DNA of 64,000 bases, taken from assembly GCF_900100265.1 (NCBI RefSeq), contig NZ_LT629696.1:2108001-2172000 (forward strand), read 5' to 3'. The stretch comes from Leifsonia sp. 466MF (GTDB lineage Bacteria; Actinomycetota; Actinomycetes; Actinomycetales; Microbacteriaceae). Numbering within the stretch: position 1 is the stretch's first letter; every line of letters starts with the position of its first letter. This document shows positions 18,141 through 26,657 of the stretch, piece by piece. Made by a program: the position numbers and the translations under genes. The notes under the pieces are model-generated. The model saw nothing but the letters and a program-made list of their open reading frames with translations, searched no databases and was not told the DNA's origin.

Positions 18141-18281
18141 CCGAAAGTCTCTCCTGCACCTTGTGAGTGCCGCTGTGCCCGGGTCCGCTGCCTCGCAGAC
18201 CGTGTTGACGTGCACAGCGCCGACCGGGCACAGGTTCTCACCTGCCGCCGAGCCGTCCGGGATACTCCCCTTCGCTTCGGA
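18141..18281 (-). promoter_or_regulatory. yybP-ykoY (Mn2+) riboswitch upstream of terC
   Basis: Read on the minus strand, the leader begins CCGAAGCGAAGGGGAGTA and ends with AGGAGAGACTTTCGG, matching the two conserved blocks of the yybP-ykoY aptamer (GGGGAGUA near the 5' side and GAGAC-UUUC near the 3' side). The ends pair (CCGAA with TTCGG) as P1. The intervening 100 nt contain GC-rich complementary stretches, GTGCCCGG and CCGGGCAC, that would form the long arms. It ends about 32 nt before the TTG start of terC. Known members sense Mn2+ and control TerC/Alx exporters. Confidence 0.75.
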
Positions 18282-18308
18282 CATCCTAGTGCCGTCGGAG
18301 GTCCGGCG

Positions 18309-18314
18309 TAGGGT
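18309..18314 (+). promoter_or_regulatory. -10 box TAGGGT of the KTSC gene (leaderless)
   Basis: TAGGGT ends 6 nt before the GTG at 18321, fixing that start as a likely leaderless one. Confidence 0.55.
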
Positions 18315-18320
18315 GCGGAC

Positions 18321-18548
18321 GTGGAGCGGGTGGCATTCGACAGCACGGTGATCGCGACGGCGGGCTACGACCCGTCCGTGCGGACGCTCGAGGTCGAGTT
18401 CGTGTCGGGCGAGGTGTACCGCTACTTCCTCGTGCCCGCGCGGGTGTGGCGTGAGCTGCGCAGCGCCGAGTCGGCGGGCTCCTACTTCAACGCCGCAGTG
18501 CGCGACCACTACCCGGAGGAGTGGATGCCGGGCGGCGCGACGGACTGA
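18321..18548 (+). CDS. KTSC-domain small protein
   Basis: This 75-residue protein is a single KTSC domain: an N-terminal strand (VAFDSTVIATAGYD), an LEVEFVSGEVYRYFLVP hairpin, and the helix VWRELRSAESAGSYFNAAVR. KTSC domains occur alone or fused to RNA-related proteins and are thought to bind nucleic acid; the function of stand-alone copies is unknown. The GTG start at 18321 is supported by a TAGGGT box 6 nt upstream. It is transcribed divergently from terC. Confidence 0.85.
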   Translation: MERVAFDSTVIATAGYDPSVRTLEVEFVSGEVYRYFLVPARVWRELRSAESAGSYFNAAVRDHYPEEWMPGGATD

Positions 18549-18653
18549 CCGGCACGGCTCCCGGTCGCCTGCGAACCCGGATAGGCTCGGGATGCGGAGA
18601 CGGCCCAGTGACGCCGGAGAGGGGCCGTTCCTCACACCGAGATGGGACCCGGG

Positions 18654-19469
18654 ATGCTGCAACCGACCGAAGCTGTCGACGTCCGACGTCGCAACAGCGT
18701 TCGCGAGTCCGGTGATCCGTCCGGCCGCCCGATCGTCTTCGCGCACGGCTTCGGCTGCAGCCAGGAGATGTGGCGGCGGGTGGTCCCGCATTTCGAGTCC
18801 GACTTCCGGGTGATCGTCTTCGACCACGTCGGCGCGGGCGACTCCGATGTGAGCGCCTACGACCGGGCCAAGTACGACTCGCTTCACGGCTACGCCGACG
18901 ACGTGCTCGAGATCGTCGAGGCCCTCGACCTCCGCGACGCCGTCTTCGTCGGCCACTCCGTCAGCGCGATGATCGGCGTGCTGGCCGCCAACCGCTCCCC
19001 CGAACGTTTCGGGCGCCTGGTGCTCGTGGGTCCGTCGCCGCGCTACATCGACGAGGGCGACTATGTGGGCGGTTTCACGCGTTCCGACATCGATGGCCTG
19101 CTCGACACCCTCGACGACAACTATCTGGGATGGTCGGAGGCGATCGCGCCCGTCATCGCCGGCAACCCCGACCGACCGGAGCTCGGCGCGGAACTGGCCG
19201 CGAGCTTCTGCCGGACGGATCCGGCGATCGCCGGCCACTTCGCCCGCGTCACCTTCCTCTCCGACAACCGCGCCGACCTCCCCGACGTGACCGTGCCGAC
19301 CGTCGTGCTCCAGTGCGCGGAGGACGCGATCGCCCCCGGCCCGGTCGGGCGCTACGTTCACGAGCGAATCCCCGGCAGCGTGTTCGTCCAGCTGAACGCC
19401 ACCGGCCACTGCCCGAACCTGTCCGGTCCCGACGAGCTGGCCGCGGCCATCCGGAGCTCGCTGGCATGA
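18654..19469 (+). CDS. rsbQ: RsbQ-like alpha/beta hydrolase
   Basis: The 271-residue protein closely resembles RsbQ and the KAI2/D14 group: RRNSVRESGDPSGRPIVFAH near the N-terminus, the catalytic Ser102 in VGHSVSAMIG, Asp224 in CAEDAIAP and His252 in TGHCPN. RsbQ in Bacillus is a hydrolase needed to activate the PAS-domain phosphatase RsbP under energy stress. Here its partner appears to be a PAS-GAF-GGDEF protein whose ATG overlaps this gene's TGA. The ATG at 18654 is preferred; an in-frame ATG at 18642 adds four residues. A TAGGCT promoter box lies at 18582-18587, about 67 nt upstream. Confidence 0.9.
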   Translation: MLQPTEAVDVRRRNSVRESGDPSGRPIVFAHGFGCSQEMWRRVVPHFESDFRVIVFDHVGAGDSDVSAYDRAKYDSLHGYADDVLEIVEALDLRDAVFVGHSVSAMIGVLAANRSPERFGRLVLVGPSPRYIDEGDYVGGFTRSDIDGLLDTLDDNYLGWSEAIAPVIAGNPDRPELGAELAASFCRTDPAIAGHFARVTFLSDNRADLPDVTVPTVVLQCAEDAIAPGPVGRYVHERIPGSVFVQLNATGHCPNLSGPDELAAAIRSSLA

Positions 19470-20866
19470 CGGCGGAGGAGATCACGTCCGAGGGACCCGC
19501 CGCGGATGCGCTCTACGACCGCGCGCCGTGCGGTCTCGTCACGCTGACCGAGGGCGGCCGCATCCTGCGCGTCAACGCCACCTTCGCCGCGTGGACCGGT
19601 CGCCCGGCCGACGAACTCGTCGGGGCGCCTCTCACCGATCTGCTCGAGCCGGGAGCGCGGATCTTCTACGAGACCCGCTTTCTCCCCGTCCTCCATCTCC
19701 AGGGTGAGGTGCGCGAGGTCGCCCTGTCGTTGCGCACGGCCCACGACGACGCCCTGCCCGTGCTCGTCAACGCGGTGGTCGACGAGGCCGAGGCCGGCCC
19801 GCTCATCCACGTCGCCGTCTTCGATGCCAGTCGCCGCCAGGACTACGAGCGCCAGCTGCTCGCCGCGCGCCGCATCGCGGAGGGGTCGGAGGCGCGCACC
19901 CGCGTGCTCCAGAACGCGACCACCGCCTTCGGCGAGAGCGACACCGTGGAGATGCTGGCGCAGGCTCTGGCGGAGAGCGCGCAGCAGGGTCTGGGCGCGA
20001 TGGCGGCCGCCGTCTTCCTCGACGGCCACGAACCGCACCTGGTCGGAGGGACGGTCCCGCTGGATGCCGCTCTGCTGCCCGGCGGACTGCCGGCGCTCGG
20101 CGCGGTCGGCCCCGCGCTCGCGACCTGGTCCGTGCGGGATGAACTGGCGCACCCGGACGTGGCGACCGCCCTCCGCGCAGCGCGCCTCGACTCCATGCTG
20201 ACCGCTCCCCTCGTGCACGCGGGCGCGGCGATCGGGACGCTGGCCTGCTACTTCTCGCGGCCGCCGGAGCTCGACGAGCATGCGGTCGAGCTGCTCGGCT
20301 CGCTGTGCCGTCAGGCGGCGCAGACCGTCGCCCGCCTGACGCTGCAGGCGCAGCTGGCCGCGATCGCCCTGCACGACCCGCTGACCGGGCTCGCCAACCG
20401 GGTGCTGCTCCGCAGCCACATCACGGCGAGTGTCGCCTCGGCGATGGAACGGCAGGAGCCGCTCGCCCTGATCTTCGTGGACCTGGACGACTTCAAGTCC
20501 GTCAACGACGAACTCGACCACACCGCCGGCGACACCGTCCTCAAGCTGATCGCCGCGCGCCTCGTCTCGGCGGTCCGCGGCGACGACCTGGTGTGCCGCT
20601 ACGGCGGCGACGAGTTCATCATCGTCTGCCAGAACACCGACCACGAGCGCGCATCCGCGATCGCCGAGCGCATCCGCGTCGCGGTCAAGCAGCCCCTCCA
20701 CGACGACGGCTGGCAGCGTGTCATCACCGCCAGCGTCGGCGTGACCGTCCACGCGGCGGGACCCGCCCGCGTGCTGAGCGGCCCGGAGCTGCTGCGCGTC
20801 GCCGACAAGGCGATGTACCGGTCGAAGGATCGCGGCAAGGACCAGGTCAGCGTCATCACGCTGTGA
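19466..20866 (+). CDS. PAS-GAF-GGDEF diguanylate cyclase
   Basis: The 466-residue soluble protein has a PAS domain at about 12-125 (APCGLVTLTEGGRILRVNAT), a GAF-like domain at about 140-290 and a GGDEF domain at about 300-466. The catalytic motif YGGDEF is intact (GGDEF at 380-384), and the product-inhibition I-site RGDD lies at 371-374, five residues before it, so it should make cyclic di-GMP with feedback control. No EAL domain is present. Its ATG overlaps the stop of the RsbQ-like hydrolase (ATGA). The coupling implies that the hydrolase delivers or generates the signal for the PAS domain. Confidence 0.93.
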   Translation: MTAEEITSEGPAADALYDRAPCGLVTLTEGGRILRVNATFAAWTGRPADELVGAPLTDLLEPGARIFYETRFLPVLHLQGEVREVALSLRTAHDDALPVLVNAVVDEAEAGPLIHVAVFDASRRQDYERQLLAARRIAEGSEARTRVLQNATTAFGESDTVEMLAQALAESAQQGLGAMAAAVFLDGHEPHLVGGTVPLDAALLPGGLPALGAVGPALATWSVRDELAHPDVATALRAARLDSMLTAPLVHAGAAIGTLACYFSRPPELDEHAVELLGSLCRQAAQTVARLTLQAQLAAIALHDPLTGLANRVLLRSHITASVASAMERQEPLALIFVDLDDFKSVNDELDHTAGDTVLKLIAARLVSAVRGDDLVCRYGGDEFIIVCQNTDHERASAIAERIRVAVKQPLHDDGWQRVITASVGVTVHAAGPARVLSGPELLRVADKAMYRSKDRGKDQVSVITL

Positions 20867-20951
20867 GGCACCTGCTGCTCGCCTCCGTCGCCCCCGTGAT
20901 GCCTCGAACGTGTGGAGCCGCGCTGAACCCCCGCCGGGCATGATTGTCGAC

Positions 20952-21263
20952 ATGTACACGACATCGGCTCAGCGACTGCGCTCGGAGATGATGCGCCGCA
21001 TGAATGACGGCTGGCACCTCGACGGCGACATGGGCTCCGAGGAGATGCGGCTGGTCCACCTCGTCACGCCGCCCGCCTGGCGAGTCGCCCTCGAGCTGGT
21101 CAACCCCGTGGCGTGGTTTCTGGGACCGATCTATCCCACGGTCTACCGCACGATGCATGTTCGGGTGGACGAGTCCGGCCGGCTGCATCGCCGCACGACG
21201 GGGAAGATCCCATCCGGCTGGCCGCAGGTCCATGCGTGGGAAGCTCCCGACGGCCCGGTTTGA
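20952..21263 (+). CDS. Small uncharacterised protein
   Basis: The 103-residue protein (MYTTSAQRLRSEMM...) has no domain I recognise. It has one moderately hydrophobic segment around residues 40-62 (WRVALELVNPVAWFLGPIYP) and a basic C-terminus. The ATG at 20952 is chosen because a CATGAT box ends 7 nt before it; an in-frame ATG at 20940 would add four residues. Codon use matches its neighbours, so it is likely a real gene. It stands alone, ending just before the tRNA-Glu terminator. Confidence 0.65.
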   Translation: MYTTSAQRLRSEMMRRMNDGWHLDGDMGSEEMRLVHLVTPPAWRVALELVNPVAWFLGPIYPTVYRTMHVRVDESGRLHRRTTGKIPSGWPQVHAWEAPDGPV

Positions 21264-21267
21264 CCCA

Positions 21268-21309
21268 AGAAAAAAGCCCGGACGCCAGTCAGTGACTGGC
21301 ATCCGGGCT
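21268..21309 (-). terminator. Rho-independent terminator after tRNA-Glu
   Basis: On the minus strand a near-perfect hairpin AGCCCGGATGCCAGTCA/TGACTGGCGTCCGGGCT is followed by TTTTTTCTT. It lies a few bases 3' of the tRNA and also faces the end of the small plus-strand gene, so it may act in both directions. Confidence 0.9.
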
Positions 21310-21314
21310 GTTGG

Positions 21315-21387
21315 TGACCCCAGCGGGATTTGAACCCGCGTTACCGCCGTGAGAGGGCGACGTCCTAGGCCGCTAGACGATGGGGCC
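21315..21387 (-). tRNA. tRNA-Glu (anticodon CTC)
   Basis: The minus strand from 21387 begins GGCCCCATCGTCTAGCGGCC and ends with the T-arm GGTTCAAATCC and acceptor strand, followed by genomic CCA at 21312-21314. The anticodon loop reads CCTCTCA-type with CTC at the anticodon position, giving glutamate. All four arms can be folded. Confidence 0.95.
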
Positions 21388-21461
21388 GTCTGGCAACTAG
21401 AAGATCATGCCACAGATGGGCGTGCTGTGCCAAAACGGGGACGGCGTCCCGGGCGCGTCGC

Positions 21462-22364
21462 TCAGGCGAGCACGCGGAGCGCGCCGGCGGCGACCGAGAC
21501 CTCGATGGGGAGGGGTCCGATCCGCTCGCCGTCCGCGTAGGCGACGACGCCCTCCGCCTCGATCCGGACGGACGAGACGCGCAGGATGCTGACCTCCGGA
21601 AGGCCGGTGTGCTCGCCGCGGAAGACCTTCGGGAACATGCGGAGGAAGCGCACGCGCGACATCGGCCCGACGACGAAGAGGTCGAGGAGGCCGTCGGAGA
21701 GGTCCGCGTCCGGGACGATGCGCATCCCGCCGCCGAGCGACCGGTTGTTGGCGACCGAGACGAGCATGGCATCCACGTCGATCGTCCGGCCGTCGGCGTG
21801 GATGCGGTACGGCCGTGGCGTCAGCGTCGCCAGTTCGCGCAGCAGCGCGATGATGTACCGGCTGCGACCCCGCGGTCGCGACATCAGGTTGGCCCGCTCG
21901 TTGACGGTCGCGTCGAAACCGGCGGAGACGACGCACCCGAACCACGTGGTCAGTTCGCCGTGACGGATCGTCCCCGCGTCGATCGTCCGCGGCTCGCGCT
22001 GCAGCGCATCCAGCAGCCGGTCGATGGCCGCCTCGGTGTCGTCGATCGGGATGCCGAGGCCGTCGGCGAGGTCGTTGCCGGTGCCGCTGGGGACGATGCC
22101 GAGCGGGATGCCCGTGTTCGCGACGAGGTCGATGCCGAGGTTGGCCATCCCGTCGCCGCCGACCACGACGAGCGCGTCGGCGCCGTCCGCCAGCGCTCGG
22201 GCGGTCTCGCGACGGAGCAGCTCGATGTTCGCCTCCCCCATCGCGACGACGCGGTGACCGGCGTCGCGTAGGCGCTCGATGACACGCGGGCCGACCTCGC
22301 GGCGATGGCCGAAGGACGCCATGGGGTTGACCGCGACGACCACGGCCCGCGGGAGTGCGGTCAC
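21462..22364 (-). CDS. Diacylglycerol kinase-family lipid kinase (YegS/DgkB type)
   Basis: The 300-residue protein has the DAGK catalytic signatures VVVGGDGMANLG (GGDG at 69-72) and PSGTGNDLADGLG, and a C-terminal beta-sandwich ending GERIGPLPIEV. Family members phosphorylate diacylglycerol or related lipids at the inner membrane face. The GTG at 22364 is chosen because the reading frame has no upstream ATG and a CATCAT box ends 7 nt before it. It lies downstream of a hairpin closing the copper ATPase gene, so it is probably monocistronic. Confidence 0.92.
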   Translation of the reverse strand: MTALPRAVVVAVNPMASFGHRREVGPRVIERLRDAGHRVVAMGEANIELLRRETARALADGADALVVVGGDGMANLGIDLVANTGIPLGIVPSGTGNDLADGLGIPIDDTEAAIDRLLDALQREPRTIDAGTIRHGELTTWFGCVVSAGFDATVNERANLMSRPRGRSRYIIALLRELATLTPRPYRIHADGRTIDVDAMLVSVANNRSLGGGMRIVPDADLSDGLLDLFVVGPMSRVRFLRMFPKVFRGEHTGLPEVSILRVSSVRIEAEGVVAYADGERIGPLPIEVSVAAGALRVLA

Positions 22365-22385
22365 GGTCCCGATGATGGCACAGGC

Positions 22386-22414
22386 GGCGCCCCGCCTGCC
22401 GAAGGCGGGGCGCC
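22386..22414 (-). terminator. Hairpin after the copper ATPase gene
   Basis: Arms GGCGCCCCGCC and GGCGGGGCGCC (11 bp, perfect) enclose a 7-nt loop 27 bp past the ATPase stop. There is no T-run, so it is a terminator candidate of the U-less kind common in high-GC genomes. Confidence 0.6.
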
Positions 22415-22440
22415 GGTGCGTCGGAGCAGACGGCCGGCCG

Positions 22441-24546
22441 TCAGAGGCGGACGCGGCGCAGCAACTGGGCGTTGATCGCGACGACGATCGTCGAGAGCGA
22501 CATGAGCACCGCACCGAACGCCGGCGACACCACGATGCCGACGCCGATCGCGACACCGGCCGCCAGCGGGAGGGCGATCACGTTGTAGCCGGTCGCCCAG
22601 GCGAGGTTCTGCAGCATTTTCCGGTAGGTCGCGGCGGAGAGCGTGATCACCTTCGCGACACCGCGCGGGTCGCTGGAGGCGAGGACGACGCCGGCCGACT
22701 CGATGGCCACGTCCGTCCCGGCGCCGATCGCGATCCCGACGTCCGCCTGCGCGAGGGCCGGGGCGTCGTTGACGCCGTCACCGACCATGGCCACGCGGGA
22801 GCCGTCCTCCTGGAGCCGGGCCACCGTCCCGGACTTGTCCCCAGGCAGGACCTCGGCGAACACCTCGTCGATGCCCAGCTGGGCGGCGACCGCGTCGGCC
22901 ACAGCATGCGCGTCGCCGGTCAGCATGGCCACGCGGACACCGCGATCCCGCAGCGACCGGACGGCCTCCCGCGATTCCGGTCGGACGACATCGGCGAGAG
23001 CGATCATGCCGGCGACGTGGTCGCCGCGCAGAACGTAGACGACGGTCTGCCCCTCGGTGGACGCTCGATCGGCGGCCGTGCGGACGGCGTCTCCCGGCGT
23101 CACGCCGCCCTCGGTCAGCAGCCGGGGCGCGCCGACGGCGACCCGCTCGCCGTCGACGGTCGCGGCGGCTCCGCGGCCCCCCAGAGCCTCGAACCCGGAG
23201 ACCGGTGCGATCGTCAGGCCGCGCCGGCGCGCCTCGCGGACGATGGCAGCGCCGATCGGGTGCTCCGCCGGCGCCTCCACGGACGCGGCGAGCGCCAGCA
23301 AGGCGTCGACGTCGCCGTCGTCGGCGACCACTGCGGCCACGCCCTGGCGGCCCTCGGTGAGCGTCCCGGTCTTGTCGAACAGCACGACGTCGACGCGGCG
23401 GGCGTCCTCCATGGCATGCCGGTCGCGGATCAGCAGCCCGTTGCGAGCACCGATGGCGGTGGAGATCTGGGCGACCAGGGGGATGGCGAGGCCGAGCGCG
23501 TGCGGGCACGCGATGATGAGCACGGTCACGACCCGCTCGAGAATGAATGCGGGGTCGCCCGGCCGCAGCAGCGTCCACACGATCAGGGTGACGGTGGCGA
23601 CGGCGAGCGCGACGTAGAACAGCCACGCCGCCGCGCGGTCGGCGAGAACCTGGGTTCCGGACTTGCTTGCCTGCGCATCCGCGACGAGCTTCATGATGCC
23701 GGCGAGCGCGGTGTCGCCGCCCGTGCGACCGACCCGGACGACGAGCGAACCGCTCCCGGAGATGCTTCCGGCGACGACCTGCTCCCCCGGCCCGCGTGTC
23801 ACCGGCTTCGACTCCCCGGTGAGGAGGGACTCATCCAGATCGCTCCGGCCGTCGACGATCTCGCCGTCGGCAGGCACGGCCGCACCGGGGCGCACGCGCA
23901 CCAGCTCCCCCACGCGCAGCTCGGAGACCGGCACGGAGACGGGCTCGGCGTGGATGTCGGACACGCGCTCGGCCGTGTCGGGCAGGAGCTTCGCGAGCTC
24001 GCCGAGCGCGTCCTGCGCGCCCATGACGGCGGACATCTCGATCCAGTGGCCGAGCAGCATGATCAGGATGAGGGTGGCGAGCTCCCACCAGAAGTCCATG
24101 CCCGGGAGGCCCAGGGTCACGGCGACGCTGTAGCCGAACGCGACCACGATGGCCAGCGAGATGAGGGTCATCATGCCCGGCTGCTTGGCTCTCAGCTCAT
24201 CCACGGCGCCCCGCAGGAAGACGAGCCCGCCGTAGAAGAAGATGATGACGCCGAAGACCGCGGGGATGTACTGGCTGCCCGGGAATCGCGGCCCGTCGAG
24301 CCCGAGGATCTCCTGCAGGCCCTGCGAGAAGACGAGGGTCGGGATGGTGAAGACCAGCGTCAGCCAGAACTTCCGCTTGAAGATCGCCGGGTCATGGCCC
24401 GCATGCCCGGAGTGGTCGTGCCCGGAGTGGTCGTGCGCCGCGTGATCGTGCTCCGCGTGCGCGGCGTGGTCATGCGCAGCGTGATCGTGCTCGTGATCGT
24501 GCCCGGCGTCGTCGTGGACCGTCGTGTGCTTGTTCTTCTCGTCCAT
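22441..24546 (-). CDS. copB: CopB-type P1B heavy-metal-translocating ATPase
   Basis: The 701-residue ATPase pumps metal ions out of the cytoplasm using ATP. Visible features are a His/Asp-rich N-terminus (about 18 His in the first 52 residues), TGES at 243-246, the membrane metal-binding CPH at 347-349, the phosphorylated Asp391 in DKTGT, and MVGDGVNDAPAL in the P domain. CPH instead of CPC, and His-rich tail instead of CxxC domains, place it in the P1B-3/CopB group (copper, possibly silver). The ATG at 24546 is preceded by a CsoR-like operator at 24561-24576 that overlaps a TATACC promoter box, so copper induction is likely. The csoR gene itself is not in the window. Confidence 0.93.
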   Translation of the reverse strand: MDEKNKHTTVHDDAGHDHEHDHAAHDHAAHAEHDHAAHDHSGHDHSGHAGHDPAIFKRKFWLTLVFTIPTLVFSQGLQEILGLDGPRFPGSQYIPAVFGVIIFFYGGLVFLRGAVDELRAKQPGMMTLISLAIVVAFGYSVAVTLGLPGMDFWWELATLILIMLLGHWIEMSAVMGAQDALGELAKLLPDTAERVSDIHAEPVSVPVSELRVGELVRVRPGAAVPADGEIVDGRSDLDESLLTGESKPVTRGPGEQVVAGSISGSGSLVVRVGRTGGDTALAGIMKLVADAQASKSGTQVLADRAAAWLFYVALAVATVTLIVWTLLRPGDPAFILERVVTVLIIACPHALGLAIPLVAQISTAIGARNGLLIRDRHAMEDARRVDVVLFDKTGTLTEGRQGVAAVVADDGDVDALLALAASVEAPAEHPIGAAIVREARRRGLTIAPVSGFEALGGRGAAATVDGERVAVGAPRLLTEGGVTPGDAVRTAADRASTEGQTVVYVLRGDHVAGMIALADVVRPESREAVRSLRDRGVRVAMLTGDAHAVADAVAAQLGIDEVFAEVLPGDKSGTVARLQEDGSRVAMVGDGVNDAPALAQADVGIAIGAGTDVAIESAGVVLASSDPRGVAKVITLSAATYRKMLQNLAWATGYNVIALPLAAGVAIGVGIVVSPAFGAVLMSLSTIVVAINAQLLRRVRL

Positions 24547-24560
24547 GTCATCGGCAACAG

Positions 24561-24576
24561 TACCCCCTAGGGGTAT
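24561..24576. promoter_or_regulatory. CsoR-like copper operator
   Basis: TACCCCCTAGGGGTAT is a near-palindrome with C5/G4 tracts framed by TA, the pattern bound by CsoR-family Cu(I) repressors. It lies 15 bp upstream of the copper ATPase start and overlaps its probable -10 box. It also lies between that gene and the divergent MBL-fold gene. Confidence 0.7.
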
Positions 24577-24632
24577 ATTCCTCAATCGTGTCGTCCTTGC
24601 ATGCGCATCCCATCCGGTATTTCCTGGGAACC

Positions 24633-25271
24633 ATGAGACTCACCAAGTTCGAGCACGCCGGCCTCCTCCTCGAGCAGGACGGACAGAAGCTGTTCGTCGA
24701 CCCGGGCAGCTTCACCTCTCCCCTCACCGACACCGCGAACGCCGTCGCCGTGGTGATCACCCACGAGCACCCCGACCACTGGACCCCGGAGCAGTTGAAT
24801 CGCGTTCTCGACCTCTCCCCCGACGTGACGATCTTCGGCCCGGAAGGCGTGGCCGCCGCAGCCTCAGACTTCGACATCACGGTGGTCCACCCGGGCGACA
24901 CGGTGGAGGCCGGCCCGTTCACCCTCCGCTTCTTCGGCGGGCGCCATGCCGTCATCCACGAGAGCATCCCGGTGGTCGACAACGTCGGCGTGCTCGTCAA
25001 CGACGTGCTCTACTACGCCGGCGACTCGTTCTCGGTGCCGGAGGGCGTCGAGGTGGATGTGCTGGCTGCCCCTGCGGGCGCACCCTGGATGAAGATCGCC
25101 GAGACCATGGACTACGTGCTCGCGGTGAAGCCGAAGCGCGCCTTCCCCATCCACGAGATGGTGCTCTCGCGGGCGGGCAAGGACATGTCGAACGGACGCC
25201 TGACCTGGGCGACCGAGCAGAACGGCGGCACCTTCTACCCGCTGGAGCCCGGCGACTCCCTCGACCTGTGA
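24633..25271 (+). CDS. MBL-fold metal-dependent hydrolase
   Basis: The 212-residue protein has the metallo-beta-lactamase motif THEHPDHW at 43-50 (HxHxDH) and the later HAVIHE and YYAGDS elements, giving a dinuclear metal site. It resembles UlaG/YtnP-like cytoplasmic hydrolases; substrate unknown. The ATG at 24633 (MRLTKFEHAG) fits the family N-terminus and has GGGA close upstream. Its TGA overlaps the GTG of the photolyase gene, so the two are co-translated. It is divergent from the copper ATPase. Confidence 0.85.
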   Translation: MRLTKFEHAGLLLEQDGQKLFVDPGSFTSPLTDTANAVAVVITHEHPDHWTPEQLNRVLDLSPDVTIFGPEGVAAAASDFDITVVHPGDTVEAGPFTLRFFGGRHAVIHESIPVVDNVGVLVNDVLYYAGDSFSVPEGVEVDVLAAPAGAPWMKIAETMDYVLAVKPKRAFPIHEMVLSRAGKDMSNGRLTWATEQNGGTFYPLEPGDSLDL

Positions 25272-26644
25272 GCGAACGCCCCGCGGTCGTCTGGTTCCGC
25301 GACGACCTGCGGGTCGCGGACAACCCTGCCCTGCACGCAGCCGTCCAGACGGGCAGCCCGGTGCTCTGCGTCTTCGTCTGGGACGACGAGACGCCGGAGC
25401 TCCGCGCTCCCGGCGCCGCCAGCCGGTGGTGGTTGCATCACAGCCTGGCGTCCCTGACCCAGTCGCTGGAGCGCCTGGGCGCCGGGCTCGTCCTGCTGCG
25501 CGGGCGGAGCGAGACCGTCATCGAGACGGTGCTGCGGGAGACCGACGCATCGGCGATCTTCTGGAACAGGCGGTACGGCGGGGCGGAGCGACGCATCGAC
25601 GAGGCGGTGAAGACCGCGGCGCGTGCCTCCGGCGTCGAGGCGGCGAGCTTCGCCGCCACCCTCCTCTTCGAGCCGTGGACGATCCGGACCGGCCAGGACA
25701 CCCCGTTCTCGGTCTACACGCCGTTCTGGCGGGCCTGTCTCGCGGCCCCTGCGCCGCGCAAGCCGGGCCCGGCGCCGCAGGGGGTGCATGGCGGAAGCCT
25801 GCCCCGGTCGCTCGAGACCGTGACGCTCGACGAGCTCGGACTGCTCCCGACCCATCCCGACTGGGCCGGCGGCCTGCGCGAGACGTGGGAGCCGGGCGAG
25901 AAGGCGGCGCACGCACAGCTGAAGCACTTTCTCGCCGACGATCTGAGCGACTACCGCGAACAGCGCGACGTACCCGGTGTGGACGCGACCTCGCGGCTCT
26001 CTCCCCGGCTCCGCTGGGGCGAGCTCAGCCCCCACCAGGTGTGGCACGCGACGATCGAGAAGCGTCAGGGCGCGACGGCGCAGAGCGCGTCCACCTTCCT
26101 CTCGGAGGTCGGCTGGCGCGAGTTCGCCTATCACACGCTCTTCGAGCACCCAGATCTGGCGACCGTGAACATCCATCGCGAGTACGACTCCTTCCCGTGG
26201 CCGCGGCTGCATCCGTCTGCGCTGCGGGCCTGGGAACAGGGTCGCACCGGCGTGCCCCTGGTGGACGCGGGGATGCGCGAACTGTGGAGAACCGGAGTCA
26301 TGCACAACCGGGTGCGCATGGTGACCGCGTCGTTCCTGATCAAGAACCTGCTCATCGACTGGCGCCACGGTGAGCAGTGGTTCTGGGACACCCTGGTCGA
26401 CGCCGACCCCGCCAACAACGCCTTCAACTGGCAGTGGGTCGCCGGAAGCGGTGCGGACGCCGCGCCGTACTTCCGCATCTTCAACCCGGAGCTGCAGCGA
26501 CAGAAGTTCGACCCGCACGGCGACTACGTGCGCCGCTGGGTTCCCGAATGGGACACCCCCGACTATCCGGAGCCGATCGTCGACCTCGCGGAGACGCGTC
26601 GCGCGGCCCTCGCCGCCTACGACGTGGTCAAACGCTCACGCTGA
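25268..26644 (+). CDS. phrB: Deoxyribodipyrimidine photolyase (cryptochrome/photolyase family)
   Basis: The 458-residue protein starts with the antenna-binding domain (AVVWFRDDLRVADNPALHAA) and continues with the FAD-binding helical domain, with hallmark strings TFLSEVGWREFAYH, WEQGRTGVPLVDAGMREL, GVMHNRVRMVTASFL and the closing NNAFNWQWVAGSG. Class I CPD photolyases use blue light and FADH- to repair UV-induced pyrimidine dimers. The GTG at 25268 overlaps the upstream MBL stop (GTGA). The length is typical of the family. Confidence 0.95.
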   Translation: MSERPAVVWFRDDLRVADNPALHAAVQTGSPVLCVFVWDDETPELRAPGAASRWWLHHSLASLTQSLERLGAGLVLLRGRSETVIETVLRETDASAIFWNRRYGGAERRIDEAVKTAARASGVEAASFAATLLFEPWTIRTGQDTPFSVYTPFWRACLAAPAPRKPGPAPQGVHGGSLPRSLETVTLDELGLLPTHPDWAGGLRETWEPGEKAAHAQLKHFLADDLSDYREQRDVPGVDATSRLSPRLRWGELSPHQVWHATIEKRQGATAQSASTFLSEVGWREFAYHTLFEHPDLATVNIHREYDSFPWPRLHPSALRAWEQGRTGVPLVDAGMRELWRTGVMHNRVRMVTASFLIKNLLIDWRHGEQWFWDTLVDADPANNAFNWQWVAGSGADAAPYFRIFNPELQRQKFDPHGDYVRRWVPEWDTPDYPEPIVDLAETRRAALAAYDVVKRSR

Positions 26645-26657
26645 CGCGAGCGAGCGC

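Noticed and set aside
17646..19409. A 587-codon minus-strand frame covering the terC leader and the hydrolase region
   Set aside because: It is antisense to the RsbQ-like gene, runs through the riboswitch and joins terC in the wrong frame.
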